A program made the position numbers and the translations under genes. Below are positions 25,789 to 38,492 of a DNA stretch of 64,000 bases, in pieces. Below the pieces are notes generated by a model. The model did no database searches. It was not told where the DNA came from and was given only the letters and a program-made list of their open reading frames with translations. Each line of letters begins with the position of its first letter. Positions within the stretch are counted from its first letter, which is position 1. The DNA comes from Rhodosorus marinus (taxonomy: Eukaryota > Rhodophyta > Stylonematophyceae > Stylonematales > Stylonemataceae): assembly GCA_029953675.1 (NCBI GenBank), contig JAMWBK010000001.1, positions 657,001-721,000 on the forward strand, read 5' to 3'.

Positions 25789-28700
25789 TTTTGTTTTTTG
25801 TCCTTCGCTTTTACAAAATCAAAATCTGAATATACTCCTCTTCTTCCTCCTGTAAATAACAAGCTTTTCAATGCCACTCCAAATCTCCCTCCTCAGTTCC
25901 TCCTCCACCTGCCAGCAATCCCCCTCCCCCCCCGCCCCCACCACCACCAAGTCCTTCCCCTTTAGAAGCGTCAACCCATCGAAGCAGATCGAGAACGCAC
26001 AACCAACATCACCAAGCAGAGAAAGAAAAAAACTATCCACCTACCCCTCTCCTAAAAAACCACATAAACAACCAAACATTCTCTAAGTTTCAATAATACA
26101 AAATTTGTCGTCGGTGTGAGCAACAGTTATACCCCCCCCCCCTAAACTTTTCATCACCATCGCAGAAAATACAGCTGTCCAAAGTACACGAGCTATTTAC
26201 CTACCCTTAAGGTTTTCTACTACAAATATATGTTTACTCTCTGAAGGCAAATTTCAAAGTTTTATGAGTTAGTTTTCGTGTAGCTAACCCCTCCTCACAG
26301 GAGGGGATTAGGAAAACCGTTAAAATCGGTGAAGAAACTGAAGATATGAGAGGGAAACAACGAAAAAACAAAGAAAGCTGTGGACGTGAGTTGCTATGTG
26401 CTTTTTAGAGGTATTCTAATTGCCTTTCTATCGTTTAGAAGGATTTCTGGGACAAGGCTGACAGTGTCCCTCTACTCGGCTTGCGGGGAGTTGAGGGGCT
26501 TTTGGGTTGTGTGACTGCGTTTTCGTGAGTTGTGACGACGTTCTGTCGCGGATTATATCGTCCTCGAGTCTTTTGTGCGGGTGGCGAGTTGTGAAGGTTT
26601 GGGATTCCTTACAGTGTTCCCTCGTGCATCACATCGGTTTATCTTCCGCTTACTGTTGTGGAGGCCTTACTGCGTCCTGGTATCGGTGCTTTCGTGTGCT
26701 CCCGTTTTTGAAGAGGCCTGCTTGTCGTTTAGAAGGGATTTTGGAGGTCTCGCTGACACTGTCCCTCTGGCCAGCTTGGGGGGTCATATCGGGGTTTGCT
26801 TTCCGGATGGTAGTCGAGGTACTTCCCGAATTGTAGAAAAACGGTCGGGTGCGAGGCTTTTCGCTTCTGTGTCTGCGTTTTGTAATCGCGATGGCGGCTT
26901 GCTCCGCGGCTTCTCTATTCCTTGAGTTTTTAATGCTGTGTCGGGTTCTGAAGTTTTGGAACGGCTGGCCTTGTGCCTTTTGTGTCACATCGTTCTATCT
27001 TCCGCTTGCCGTAGAGGTCTCGCTTGTTCATACAAAGTTTCTGGTACGGACTTGGCTTGGCACTCGTTTCGCAACCGGAATTGCACTCGCTCGCGTTTTC
27101 TCTCTTGAGTTTTATGCTGTGGGTCTTAACGCCGCCTTCCTTTTAAACGCCCATTCTCTGCGTATTCCACAGCTTCCTTCCTCTCTGGTTGCCGTCTCTG
27201 ATGAACGATGGAGTTACTTGGGATGTTTTAGGTTGTGGAAGAGGCCGGGGGTGGGGGGAAGGGGGTTTGGTTTGGCTGCAAAGGTATTTCTGTAAATCTC
27301 TACTTTATATTTGATAGTTCATACGGGTCCTGGGACTTGGGCTATCGATCTTTTGCAGAAAACCTTGCTGGTCCCAGGGTGAGTCCATCGCCGGACAGGG
27401 TGCGTTGGGCGCTCACACGTACGGCTCAAAGACACACGGAATCAAAGCCTAGAGTTCCTGAGGACCTATGTAAAATCATTTGCGCAACAAAGACATTGCA
27501 GATCACCACGCCACGCCTCAGTGCTCACCTGGTACTGTAATCGCCCACTTTGTTGTTCGGTTTTCTTCCCTGCGTATCCGTCTTTCCAGATCGATTGAGA
27601 TAACATGTGTCCCTGAAAAGGAAACGTGGTCATCACGCCTAGGCCATGAGGGTGGACTTATAAATAGAACGAAACCCCTGGAAATGGCGCATTGGTTTGT
27701 TTTGGGAGTTTCATGTGTGTGCTAGTGTTGCGCCCGCGGTAGTTCGATGGCCACTAAAGGCTACGGGTTCAGTAATTGGTGCCTCCTCACTGATTTTGAA
27801 GAGAGAGTAAGCATTGATTTGAGAATATCGGAGGAGGTTGTTGATCTAGGACATGAGAGTTCGACACGAGTAAGTGCAGTCTTAAGCCGTAGATCTTGTC
27901 TCACCCGATCAGCATGGTGGGGGCAACCGCTGACTGGATTTAGGATCATAGCGCTGCGTCTGCCTCTAAGGCCTGGGCGGATTGCATTGCTCTTTTTGTA
28001 CTTTCTTCGGTTAGCGATGAAATCAGACGTTTTCCTCGTCACCCTAACGTGCCAAAAGGAGCATGCATCGATGCATGTGTGCAAGTCCCAATCGTTTGAA
28101 CGGAACTTTGCTTGCCGAGCTCATTCTTGTTGAACGAGCTGTGCTTCCCCGTCCAACACTGAACACCTACACGTTCTAAAGCACAGCCACACCAGACCCT
28201 TTTTTCCACGGTACCAGACAAAAGATGAAAACAGAAACCCCCCTGCTCCACCCCCTTCACCCCCCTGTGGTTCCATAATCTGTTTGAGATACGGTGCTTT
28301 GGTCGTCCCGTGGTTGGGGGGGTTTGCTAGTTCACCCACGCGTGTCCCATACTGGACGTAGCACTAATTGCGAGGATGGTTTCTAAGGCACGTTCCCCTT
28401 AATATTAATCCCAATAGTTTGCCATGCGTAGCAATCAAATTGTGAGCGGTGAGCGACAAACATACTGCGAACAGAGGTCGGTGTGGTGTGGAATTCTGGT
28501 TTTGTGGGGGTCCTCCGGGTTTACCAGATCAATCATTATCAGGGTCAATCGTTATTGGTTTTGGTGGGTTGTGCTCGATAATGATTTTTTGAGCTCCGCC
28601 ATAGCATTTGTTTGGGTTTTACTAAGGGCTGACTCGTGCTACAAATTTAAAAGGATCCAAAAACTCATCGTCATCGTTTCTTCGGAGCCTAGCTGCGCTG

Positions 28701-28867
28701 AGAAGCGTGAATGAAGACGCTGAAGATGGCATCACGCGACAAAGCCGCGTTCGAACGCCAGAGGATCAAGGATAGCTCGGTGAGGAGGTTATGAAGACGA
28801 GCTAGGAAGCTAAGAGGGAGATGCTCAGGGTCACTATGGGCGAACCGGAACCAGTTAATATGGCAAC
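25789..28867. other. Start of gene-poor region
   Basis: 25860-25970 is the TPI leader. 26400-27300 is G/T-rich and contains a diverged direct repeat (listed separately). 27240-27290 is a G-rich run with no supported gene after it. 28062-28077 is a perfect 16-nt palindrome (catgcatcgatgcatg). 28190-28280 carries C runs. Confidence 0.4.
26431..27022 (+). repeat. Diverged direct duplication of a ~240-300 nt unit
   Basis: Copy A about 26431-26670, copy B about 26725-27022. Both begin with tcgtttagaagg, continue with gctgaca(g/c)tgtccctct, and end with cacatcg.t.tatcttccgct followed by gt(g/a)gagg. The middles differ by indels. A partial third copy may lie near 27100 (cttgagttttatgctgtg versus cttgagtttttaatgctgtg in copy B). 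Confidence 0.7.
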
Positions 28868-29141
28868 TACTTGAAAACTATTGCTAGAGAAGATCTCGAT
28901 AGAACACAAATCGCGAAGCTTGCAACAATGCAGCGGAGAACCTGTACAAGATGTGAGAAGGACGGACATGAAGCTCATCGTGTCTTTCCAAACTTCGTTG
29001 TTACCATTGCGGACGTACCGGCCACATGCAAAACGACTGTCCGGAGCGCATGACGAATAAGTGCAACCAAGGAACATGTGGTCGTAAACAAGGCGTCGAT
29101 GCACACGGAATAGAAGCAACTGAAGGAATCGAATGCTAGGC
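28868..29141 (+). pseudogene. Broken zinc-knuckle (CCHC) frame
   Basis: Upstream frame reads RRTCTRCEKDGHEAHR, an incomplete CX2CX4H knuckle. One base out of frame it continues as CLSKLRCYHCGRTGHMQND C, a perfect CX2CX4HX4C knuckle, and stays open to TAG at 29139. A single-base shift inside the sequence cat-cg-tgt repairs the first knuckle's last Cys, and no intron fits there. CCHC knuckles occur in CNBP-like RNA-binding proteins and in retroelement Gag; I cannot decide which. No transposase, reverse transcriptase or LTR was recognised nearby. Confidence 0.45.
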
Positions 29142-32100
29142 ATCAATAACCGGCTATGTTGCAGTACTTTCAAAGACAATGTTATACACATCAACATTCT
29201 TCGAATAAACGCATTCGTTCATTTAAACAACCGGATCTCATATGAGTTGGACGTAAGACGGCATGTCTGCATCGAGAGCTAGAAGAGAAAGTATACATGG
29301 AAGAACCAGAGGGGTCAGCAATACACGTATACCCAAGGGAGGGTCAACCCCAGCTTGAGGGGTACCACAAAAATAAGCACTTGTACAGAAACACATGGAC
29401 AAGCATAAAAACACTATCGGAAAAACATAAAAATAGTGTAACCGCTATAGAAAGCATTGACAAATGTGGTGGGAGTAAACCATTCCCGAACGACCGATCC
29501 ACCCTGTCCTGCTTGGTTTTACTTTCCATGACCTGAGCCAGGACGGCCCTCTCCAACCTTTCTACAACGATGTCAGACCATCCTTTCGACGTGTCAGGGT
29601 CTGGCATCCCCGCACTGGCAAACACCATGTCATTTTCGCGAATGTCACGTCCCATTCCCCCCGCAGAATGTGTCATGCGCAGCTAGTTCATCTGGTTATG
29701 CGAGTATCCGTGCTGAAACTAGGAACCGAGCCCATGATCGAGATGCTCTGGGCGACCACAAATTTTGGGCGTCCTCGCGTCTTTAATTGTGGAGGCACTT
29801 GGACGGCTTGGGAAGGCGGTAACGGAATTTCTCTCGTGCAAGCTAGAACACTTTCGCACAACAGTTTGGACAAAGGTGAGGCTTTGGGTTCGGTGAGGCC
29901 AGGGAATCAATCGTCAGCTCTGGCTCTGTAGTACCTGTTAGTGGTGAACGGGTGGCACGCGATTCGTGTCAAACAAGTACTTTTCCCTCCGAATCTCGTC
30001 TTCTAACCCCGTTGAGGAGTCTCCTTACATTCTTCACTTGTCTTAGCGTCCTTTAGCGCCATGCGCGTTGCTGCCACTATAGTCACGGTTATCCGGACAG
30101 ACTGTACTCAACTCCGCGGTGGCTGAACTCATCTCTCGACTAAGGATCATTTTGTTCGTAATAGAAGAGAAAACGGAAAATTCTGGGTATACGGACAGGA
30201 CACATCTTATATGCTCTGAGGAAACTTTTGGAGTACTATGGTTCACATCTGAACCTAAAAGGAGTGTTCCATCGCTATGAACCTTGGAGGTACGTAGAAG
30301 AGTGTAGAAAAGTATTACGACGTAATAAATTCTCTGGGTACCAAACAAATTCGGTTCCCCCCCTTTGTCCACCTGCTCTGGATCTAGGTCTTTTGGCTCT
30401 TCCCCCAGGCGAGCTGCATTCTTGTCCTTGCCTTCGACGGTCAATCCCCCCCGCTTCCTCCTGCGACAGATTTGGAGCCTAGGTACGTCTTATATCGGAG
30501 TTGAACCCAACATCGCTAGTGCTGAAAGCCAGACGACAATGATGATGCTGATGAAGACGATTCGCTCAGAACCTTAGTACCCAGGGAAGAGATCAATACG
30601 AACGCCCCGATGCCGCAAGCTGGAATTTGCACAAAAAACGCCTAGTAAGAACCGAATGAGATTGTAAAGGGGTTCCAGACTTCTACCAAAAGCACATGTT
30701 CAGTATGAGACCGCCGCATTTTTGTGCTGAACTCATCCGCAGAACGTGAACTTTGTGACACGGTGAACAAGTCTTCGCACGAAGTGCGATGTTTTTTTGT
30801 TTTTTTTCCTGGACTGGAAGCGTGTTTGAGGTAGTTGTAAGATCCACGCCAGCGAGAACAAGCAAACTTTGAACACCGTAAGGCAATCTCCAGGACTCCC
30901 AATCTTTACGTCGAGGTCGGATACAGACTCGCAATCCTGCGGTCGGGTTACTCAGCAATAAGCGGGCAGAATGTCTAGTCACGACCAATCAATGCGTGCT
31001 ATGGTCGACGACCGCCTTGCCTTGGGAACAACTAATCAACGGACAACCTATCAACGGACAACCTCAGATGGGAGCAGTTCGAGCAAAGTGAAATGTAGCG
31101 TCGGAAACGTGGGCCCAAAGCTCGTAGGCCATGATCATCAAAATTGCCGACGTGAACCAGTCATTTCTTGAGTCGGGAGGAAGTCCGGCGAGCAGGGTGT
31201 CTTGGCAATTTTATCAGGAGCGCGTTTGAGCAAGAACCGCTCTCTACTGGACCTGTAAACTGCTACTCATCTCGTGCTCTTCTAACTCTTTTGTTTCTTA
31301 CATGAATGAGGAGCACAAGCAACTACATTTCTCTTCGACAGCGTGTGGTCTGCCCTGAATAACGTGAGCACCACTGTGATCACTGCGGGTGACTTAGCAA
31401 ATCGCGTGAGGGGCCTGGAGGTGAATTGTGTTGAAATACTTCGTTGAAGGAGTGGGGGGCTGTGTTGCCGCTTGGAATTTCTTCGCTTTTTAATCAATCG
31501 CGCTGTATTTGGCCGGAAATTAATTTCTGGTCGGCCGATCTGATTGACTCGTAGTATACGTTTATCATGATCGACACGTTTGAGCACGTCGTGAGATTTT
31601 GCTATCAGTCCTCTTCGTAGCGGATAGAGCTGCGAAAAACACGCAAAAAAAGCGGCAGCATATCAGTGCCGCTCTTATTCCGCAGGCATGACATAATCTT
31701 GTTATCTTCGAACATTCTGGATTTTCTTGCTCGTCTGGAGGTCCGCTTACCCCAAGCAACTAGGAGCGCAGAAGCTGTGCACTAGAATGCTCCTGCAGAA
31801 GCGGCAAACTGCTAGAGAAACTATCACTTCTGGGAAACCTAGGGAGCTATCTGGTTTTGATGGAATCAAGAAGGGCCCACACCAAGACGAACTATAGCCT
31901 GCCGTCGACGATGACATAATTGAGTGTGCAGAATCCATCCACTTGTAAGGGTTTACCATGGACGATTTCGAGCTCGCTTGGCACGGGGGGATGATGTCCA
32001 ATTGCAGACCCCAGTCCTATAGACTGCTGAAGAAGCAAGTCAAGACTGATCCTAAATCCAATCACTTGCCGTCCGTTTTGCTGTTCACATTTTAACTGGT

Positions 32101-35100
32101 CCTTCAACTGGAGATGTGAACCGGCCGTGCCGTTTCAAAGATGAAAATGACAACGTCGTGATCCAACCAGGTGGACGCGAGAGAGTAGGATTCCGTTTCT
32201 CTCGCTCCGCGATTGGCAGTCTATGGTTTGTAAGTGTGCAACGTTTAGCACGCCAAAGGGGCAAAAGGGAAAACAACAAAAACGACACGAGCGACTGTTG
32301 CGTCTGATCACCAGCTGTTTTTGACGTGCGAACAAGTCTGCATAAGAATATCAAGTGAGTTTCCCTTTTCATAGAACCCACAAGCATTCATTCAGTGGCT
32401 CTTAGAAACACCAATTCCCCACGACGATTTTCCACGCAAAGGCGAAAAATGCAGTCGCCATCACGGGTCTCTCCCTCTCAGCTCGGTCATAAAAATCGCC
32501 TTTCTCTTTACAGAGAATAAAATCAACAAAAACAAGAACAAAATTTATATCCCAGCAGGCAAGCAATAACCCCCCCCCCCCGCGCGCACATTTGGGGGGC
32601 GGGGGAGGGGGGTGGGGTGGGGGAAGGTTCGCTTTTCTTCAAATACGAATTCCCACCTTCTCCACCGATCTCCGAGAAGATGTTTTCACTCACCCCGACA
32701 CAGATACCCAAAGACGAACCAACGTGCCGTCACCATCCCCAACCAGTCCTGCAATTGCTTCAGCTGAAAAACATCAGATGATACAATAAAACTTCTCGTG
32801 TCGAAACAAGAAACAATGTACGAAAAAACTAATAACTATTCAAGATCATAAGCACAGCTGCGCATAAAAGCTAAATCAGAGGATCTCAATGTTTTACAAC
32901 GGAGTATAATTTGTTAATAAATATTGAGGTGGGCGCCAAATCCTTTCCCCCGCGGTGTGCGGAGTGAATTACGAAAATATTTAGATGTCATTCGACGCTA
33001 CGGATTAAGATCTTTTCCTGAATTAAGAACAAAATATGTACGTCTCCAACCAAGCATGGCAATTGGATGGTATACAATGAAGTTGACGAATGAAGGCCCA
33101 GTTCGCATAATCAATTTGACCAATCGACCAAAAAGTTTGGTTTTTGATGTGTTTCTTTTTTTGAAAAACAAATTCAATCTTTTTGTTGCAGGTTTTTTGC
33201 CTCTCCCTTTTCGCTTCTTGTTTTCCTCCCCCCCTTTTTTACCAGACACGTACTTAAAACAACATTGACCAAAGAGACCAATTTTATGGTAAAAAATACT
33301 GATATATATGAGTTGGTAGAATTTGGTGGTAATATCGCACCCCCCCTCCTTTCCGCGTTCGACCAATTAGAAAATGAGGATTCTCATCCATGTCGCCTGC
33401 TCCGCTCCAAAACAGGCGAAAAACACATTTTGATGGCGCAAGATCACGAAATCCGAGGATGTGCTCTTTCCGTTTTTTCCCGTTTTTAGAAAAATCATCG
33501 CCCCGCGCAAGGTTTTTTCTTATGAAGACCGTCAGAACGTTACTTAGGTTTTGGTAATTTTTGGGGTGTAGTTGTGAGTGCGCAGAGTGATTTTTGGGGG
33601 GGGGGGGGAATGAGAATTGTGGTGAGGTAACTTTTTGAATTAGAAAATAATCCCATACCTCTTCGCTTTTAATCTGAATCACTACGGGTAGTATTCTTTT
33701 GGTCTCAAGACGTATATATAGGCGTACATAATAATATTTGTTTTTGTTGAGTGAGGTGACGTGCATTGCCGATGGCCCCCCCCTCGCGGACTTGCTAAAT
33801 GCAACGAGGAGGACGCGTTTGCGGAGATCGCGTAGCCCGTTAGGGTAGAATACTACAAAAAAGACGGGACAGTTTGGAGATCTCGTCCATCCACGGTACT
33901 ACTACAACGGTGATGGAGATGATCAGCATTCCTAGGGCCAGTTTCATAGACGTTTTTTTTATTTATCAGGACAATAAAGTGCTGAGGAGAATCGGTGTGT
34001 TCAGGACAATCAAGACATTTCCTGTCTTCGCATGGGAAATCGTGTAACCACCTATGTATCTGGCACGTTGAGTATTTCTTTTTCGCTCCTACGCAGTAGC
34101 AAGCTCCACGTTAGAGGTTGTGAGGGCTTTGGCTCTCAAGTCCCTCCCCTATTGCATGACGATTCGACTTTACGTTTTCATAGCGCAGAAGTGAAAACGG
34201 AGGGCGGGCAGAGGTAAGGGAGAGAGACTGATTACCCCCCCCTTGGACGCGGGGACTTGCCGTTTCTAAAGTCACCTCTTTATCTCCTCGGCGCGTCCTC
34301 GGCGTGGGAGATGGCAGGTGCCGATCTCGCATATACGGTACAGAAGCAAGTGACTCAACGGGATCCCCAGTTTCACCCTTTGATTGCATTTCTATGAGAG
34401 GATTTGAGGATTGCATGACAATCGAGCTATGCCTGCCATCATCGGCTATTCCTAGCCGTCAACGCTGCCCAAGCGCAGACCACGGGGTATTCGTTCAAGT
34501 TCGACTCCCCCTCCCCCCCCCCCCGCGGCCATAGTTTTTTTGGGGATTTTCATCGCTCCGTACATCACAGAAAAAAGAAGGGCTCAGGGAAACCGGCCGA
34601 CGGCGGTCAAATACCACTGCACTACACGCCCGTGCGACCTCCAGAATAATTCCATTGAAACCCGCAACGTCCTGGGTTTCGCCCACCACAAAAACGAAAC
34701 ACAAGAGTCACAAAAACTACTCCAAAACATCTTGGGTTATCTAATGCCGTCTGACTTGTGGGGCGGGGAAAGTAGATCAACCATCCTCCTCGGGGGAGGT
34801 GATGGCATATCTCCCCCATTGAACCCCCCTACTCACGAAAGCAGAAAAATTGGGTCGTCGCCCAAATAGTTTTTCTTTTCTCACGCGGGCGACAAAAACA
34901 CAACGGCACAATCTCTTTCCCTTCGCAGGGAAAGGAGCAAAACAAAACAAAAACGGGTCCTGAAAACAAAACATTAGAATCGTCAACAATCTTCCCTGCT
35001 AACGCGATAAGACCGCAACCTCTTCCCTCAACTCGCGCGAGGAGTTGTTGCTCCGTTGCCACTGGAATTTCAAAACCTTTTTATCTGCTCACGCTTAGAG

Positions 35101-36386
35101 TCAAGGTGAGAAGGAGGGGGGGGGGAAATGCAACTAGTAAATTCAACTCTACCCAAATGTCAACCATACTTTATCCAGAAAACATAACATAAAATGTCAA
35201 CGCAATTCTTAGAGGGGTGAAGATACATCCACGTCACGAGAGGAAGCATCCACGTTCGGGCCCAATACTGCGACCGAAGCCAATATTCCCACGATTTTTC
35301 ATAAACACCACTAACATTACCAATTTATTGACCCCGGCAACACTATAAACCAATTCTTTTTTTGAGGTGTACGAACATTCCCTTAAAAAATTCACATACA
35401 CAAAATCTTAGGAGGTGGACATCATGCAACACACCACACCCTCCCGCACAACATCTTATTAAAACTAGCTTGGTAATATATATCATAAAACACAAAAGGG
35501 GGGAGGATGGGGTTCATTATCCAGCCCCCCCTCCCCCCTCCTTTTTAATTTTTTCTCTCTCTTCCTCCCTCTTTTTTTTCCCATCCCGGCATCAATTATT
35601 GTTTTCAGAAATAATTCTAAAACGACTTTTATTTACTAAAGGAATGAATAGTGAAAAATGGTTATTTTATTCTCTTGTTCCGATCTGGTCTGTTTTTGTT
35701 TTGTTTGAGAGTGTGGTTGTGTATGGTCAGGCTTTTTGAGATTTCACATTCTAGCTGGTGGAGGGGGTGGACAAGGTCTTGATTCATTAAGTGACCCTTT
35801 TTTTGGTGGGTGAGGGTAGGGAAGGGGTTAAGTGAAAAAAATCGAGAAAGGACTTTTAAGGTTTTTTTTTTTACATCAGTTTTTTTTGTTATATGATCCA
35901 TTGTCACTTCCTTCTTTTTTGGGGGGGGGGGAGAGGAGGGTTCTGAAATGCGGATCCTTTTAAGGGATTTTTTTTTGTGGGCTTTTGGAGGAAGTTGTAA
36001 GTTTGGGGTTTTCTTGGAGAGGACGTACGTTGTGCTTTTTGTCCGAAAACAGGACGAACTACCCGAGAGGTAGCTTTCTTTTTTTTTTTGGAAAATGGGG
36101 ATGGACTGGGCGTAACTGCAAGCTAAAATGTTGAGATGGACTGGGCGTAGGCTGCAAACCCACCCAGGGGGTTGTGTTGCGGTTGGTTGATATCTTCTCT
36201 GGCCGGTGGGCTGCAGTCCAAGAATGGGCTGTTGGTGGTCTTGAGAGATCTGATCGGTATATATGAAGAATTCCTACTCGGAGATGGACAGTTGGAGAGT
36301 TGTCGGAGCGCGCTAGAGAAGGCTGGGCTTGGGGAGTGAGCGAGCGGAGGGAGTTTTGCTGGTGTGTTGTTCAGTCGTTGCAAACC
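29142..36386. other. Gene-poor region up to DUR3
   Basis: About 7.2 kb without a recognisable gene. It has many mononucleotide runs (C at 32570-32582, G/C near 33335, 33598, 34505-34522, 35115, 35530) and AT-rich parts (32800-33700). Short tandem words occur at about 31035-31062 (atcaacggacaacct twice). A 15-nt direct repeat, gatggactgggcgta at 36100-36114 and 36135-36149, lies about 250 nt before the DUR3 start and could be regulatory. A few open frames of 100-130 codons, for example 30043-30444 minus, show no family features. Confidence 0.4.
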
Positions 36387-38492
36387 ATGGCAGCTGTCGA
36401 CGACAATCCGAGTATCGAGCTGTGTGCGGAGAATTTCAACATCATCTGCGAGGATCCGGGCTCGGTCGTGAGGAATTACTTCGGAGACGAGCAGTATTGC
36501 TGTGACACTTCCTTCTTTGGGGGAAACAACCCGCTCGAGCCATGGGTGGGGTACGTGATTATACTGGGATTCGGACTGGTTTTCGGACTGTTCACTGTCG
36601 GTCTGGTGTACATCGACTGGAAGCTTCTCAGAACCAAGGCCACGTCAGAGTGGTTCAACACTGCGGGACGAACGATTAAAACGGGACTGACTGCGTCTGT
36701 CATTGTATCGCAGTGGACGTGGGCTGCAACGCTTCTCCAGAGTTCAAACGTGGCCTTTCGATTCGGAATCTCGGGACCGTTCTGGTACGCGGCCGGGGCG
36801 ACAGTCCAGGTCATCCTGTTCTCTATTCTCGCAGTACAAGTGAAGAGGAGGGCTCCAACATGCCATACTTTCCTCGAGATCATCCGGGCTCGGTGGGGCA
36901 AAATCGCCCACATTGTGTTCATGATTTTCGGGTTCATCACGAACATCATCGTGACGAGTATGTTGATCCTCGGAGGGTCTGCGGTCGTAAACGCTCTGAC
37001 AGGAATCGACACGGACGTAGCGTCCATCTTGATTCCCCTGGGCGTGATTGTGTACACTCTGGCTGGCGGTCTGAAGGCGACATTCGTTGCTTCCTACTTC
37101 AACACGGCGGTCATTTTGATTTCCTTGTGTATTTTCGCGTTTTTGACGTATGCGACGTTCCCGGAGCTTGGAAGCGCAGGAGCTGTTTACGACAGACTGC
37201 AGTACGTTGTCACAATTGAACCGGTCGAGGACAATCGCGATGGCTCCTACCTCACCATGTATTCGCTTCGAGGCTTCATGTTCGGGCTGACGAACATTGT
37301 CGGAAACTTCGGAACGGTCTTCGTTGATCAGGCGTATTGGCAGAGCGCCATCGCCGCAACTCCAACGGCCTCATGGAAAGGCTACATCCTGGGAGGACTT
37401 TGCTGGTTTTCGATCCCCTTCACGCTTGCGACCTCGCTGGGACTTGCAGCCAATGCCCTGTCTCTACCAGTCACTTTTGCTGAGGCCGGAGCGGGCCTCG
37501 TCCCACCAGCCACTGCAACTCATATGATGGGTACTGGCGGGTCGTTGCTCATCCTGATTATGCTCTTCATGGCCGTGACTTCGACCGGTGCCGCGGAACA
37601 GATTGCTGTATCGTCTTTGATCTCCTACGACATTTTCAGAACCTACGCCAAGCCAGAAGCCACTGGAAAGCAGATTATCCGCGTCTCCAGAATCTGCATC
37701 GCTTTGTACGGTATCTTCAGCGGATGTCTAGGAATAGCCCTGAACCACATAGGTATTAGCCTGGGCTGGCTGTACTTGTTCATGGGTGTCCTGATTGGAT
37801 CTGCGGTAGTCCCGGTAGCTCTGTCTATTTGTTGGAAGGGAGCAAACGGAACTGGCGCAGTTATTGCAGCGATTACCGGAATGCTGGGCGCGCTCGCCGT
37901 GTGGCTCGGGTTTGGCTCGAGCTTCGAAGGCGGAGTTACGATTGATAACTTGGGCCGGGACGAGGTTATGCTTGCCGGCAACTTGGTGGCCATCGGCTTG
38001 TCCGCTATTATTGTGATCGGCTACTCCCTCTGGCGGCCCGAGAACTGTGATTGGGAAACAACGACAAAGCAGATTCCCCTCATTGAGGAGGATCCCAATG
38101 CCCACTTGACGCAGGCTACTGAGGAGGAGATGACCAGTGCCCTCAAGTGGATCATGATTTGGGGAATCGGGCTCAGTCTTGTCCTCGTCGTAGTTTGGCC
38201 TCTGCTAACTCTACCACTGCCAGTGTTTACTTCGGGCTATTGGACGTTCTGGGTTGTTCTGTCCATTCTTTGGGGTTTGCTGGCCACAATCGCTATGGTT
38301 ATTTTGCCGGTCTACGAGTCCAAGAGCGCGGTTCTCGGTGTTCTGTCATGCGGCAAAGTCGTCACGAAGGAAAGGAAGGCGTATCTGGACAGCCTTGCTG
38401 AACAGGAGAAACTGCAAGATGCCGTCAACTCGTTCGATGAAGTTGAAGCTCAAGAAGTTGATCCCGTGGACGACGTTTCCTTTGAGTCATGA
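36387..38492 (+). CDS. DUR3: DUR3-type high-affinity urea/polyamine symporter
   Basis: Member of the sodium:solute symporter family that takes up urea, in plants and algae with H+ or Na+. One exon, 701 residues, about 15 hydrophobic segments. Strong family stretches: TSEWFNTAGRTIKTGL, ASVIVSQWTWAATLLQSSN, GISGPFWYAAGATVQV, GGSAVVNALTG and IPLGVIVYTLAGGLKATF. The C-terminus is acidic and cytosolic. The start is an ATG in a ccatgg context; the frame stays open further upstream but without another ATG. The gene lacks introns although SERRATE next to it has eleven. In algae the family is induced by nitrogen limitation; no binding site can be assigned here beyond the 15-nt direct repeat upstream. 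Expected location is the plasma membrane. Confidence 0.95.
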   Translation: MAAVDDNPSIELCAENFNIICEDPGSVVRNYFGDEQYCCDTSFFGGNNPLEPWVGYVIILGFGLVFGLFTVGLVYIDWKLLRTKATSEWFNTAGRTIKTGLTASVIVSQWTWAATLLQSSNVAFRFGISGPFWYAAGATVQVILFSILAVQVKRRAPTCHTFLEIIRARWGKIAHIVFMIFGFITNIIVTSMLILGGSAVVNALTGIDTDVASILIPLGVIVYTLAGGLKATFVASYFNTAVILISLCIFAFLTYATFPELGSAGAVYDRLQYVVTIEPVEDNRDGSYLTMYSLRGFMFGLTNIVGNFGTVFVDQAYWQSAIAATPTASWKGYILGGLCWFSIPFTLATSLGLAANALSLPVTFAEAGAGLVPPATATHMMGTGGSLLILIMLFMAVTSTGAAEQIAVSSLISYDIFRTYAKPEATGKQIIRVSRICIALYGIFSGCLGIALNHIGISLGWLYLFMGVLIGSAVVPVALSICWKGANGTGAVIAAITGMLGALAVWLGFGSSFEGGVTIDNLGRDEVMLAGNLVAIGLSAIIVIGYSLWRPENCDWETTTKQIPLIEEDPNAHLTQATEEEMTSALKWIMIWGIGLSLVLVVVWPLLTLPLPVFTSGYWTFWVVLSILWGLLATIAMVILPVYESKSAVLGVLSCGKVVTKERKAYLDSLAEQEKLQDAVNSFDEVEAQEVDPVDDVSFES

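Noticed and set aside
32924-33268. 114-codon plus-strand ORF
   Set aside because: AT-rich low-complexity context with phenylalanine runs, no leader, no family feature.
36476-37057. 193-codon minus-strand ORF
   Set aside because: Antisense shadow within DUR3, with no family signature.
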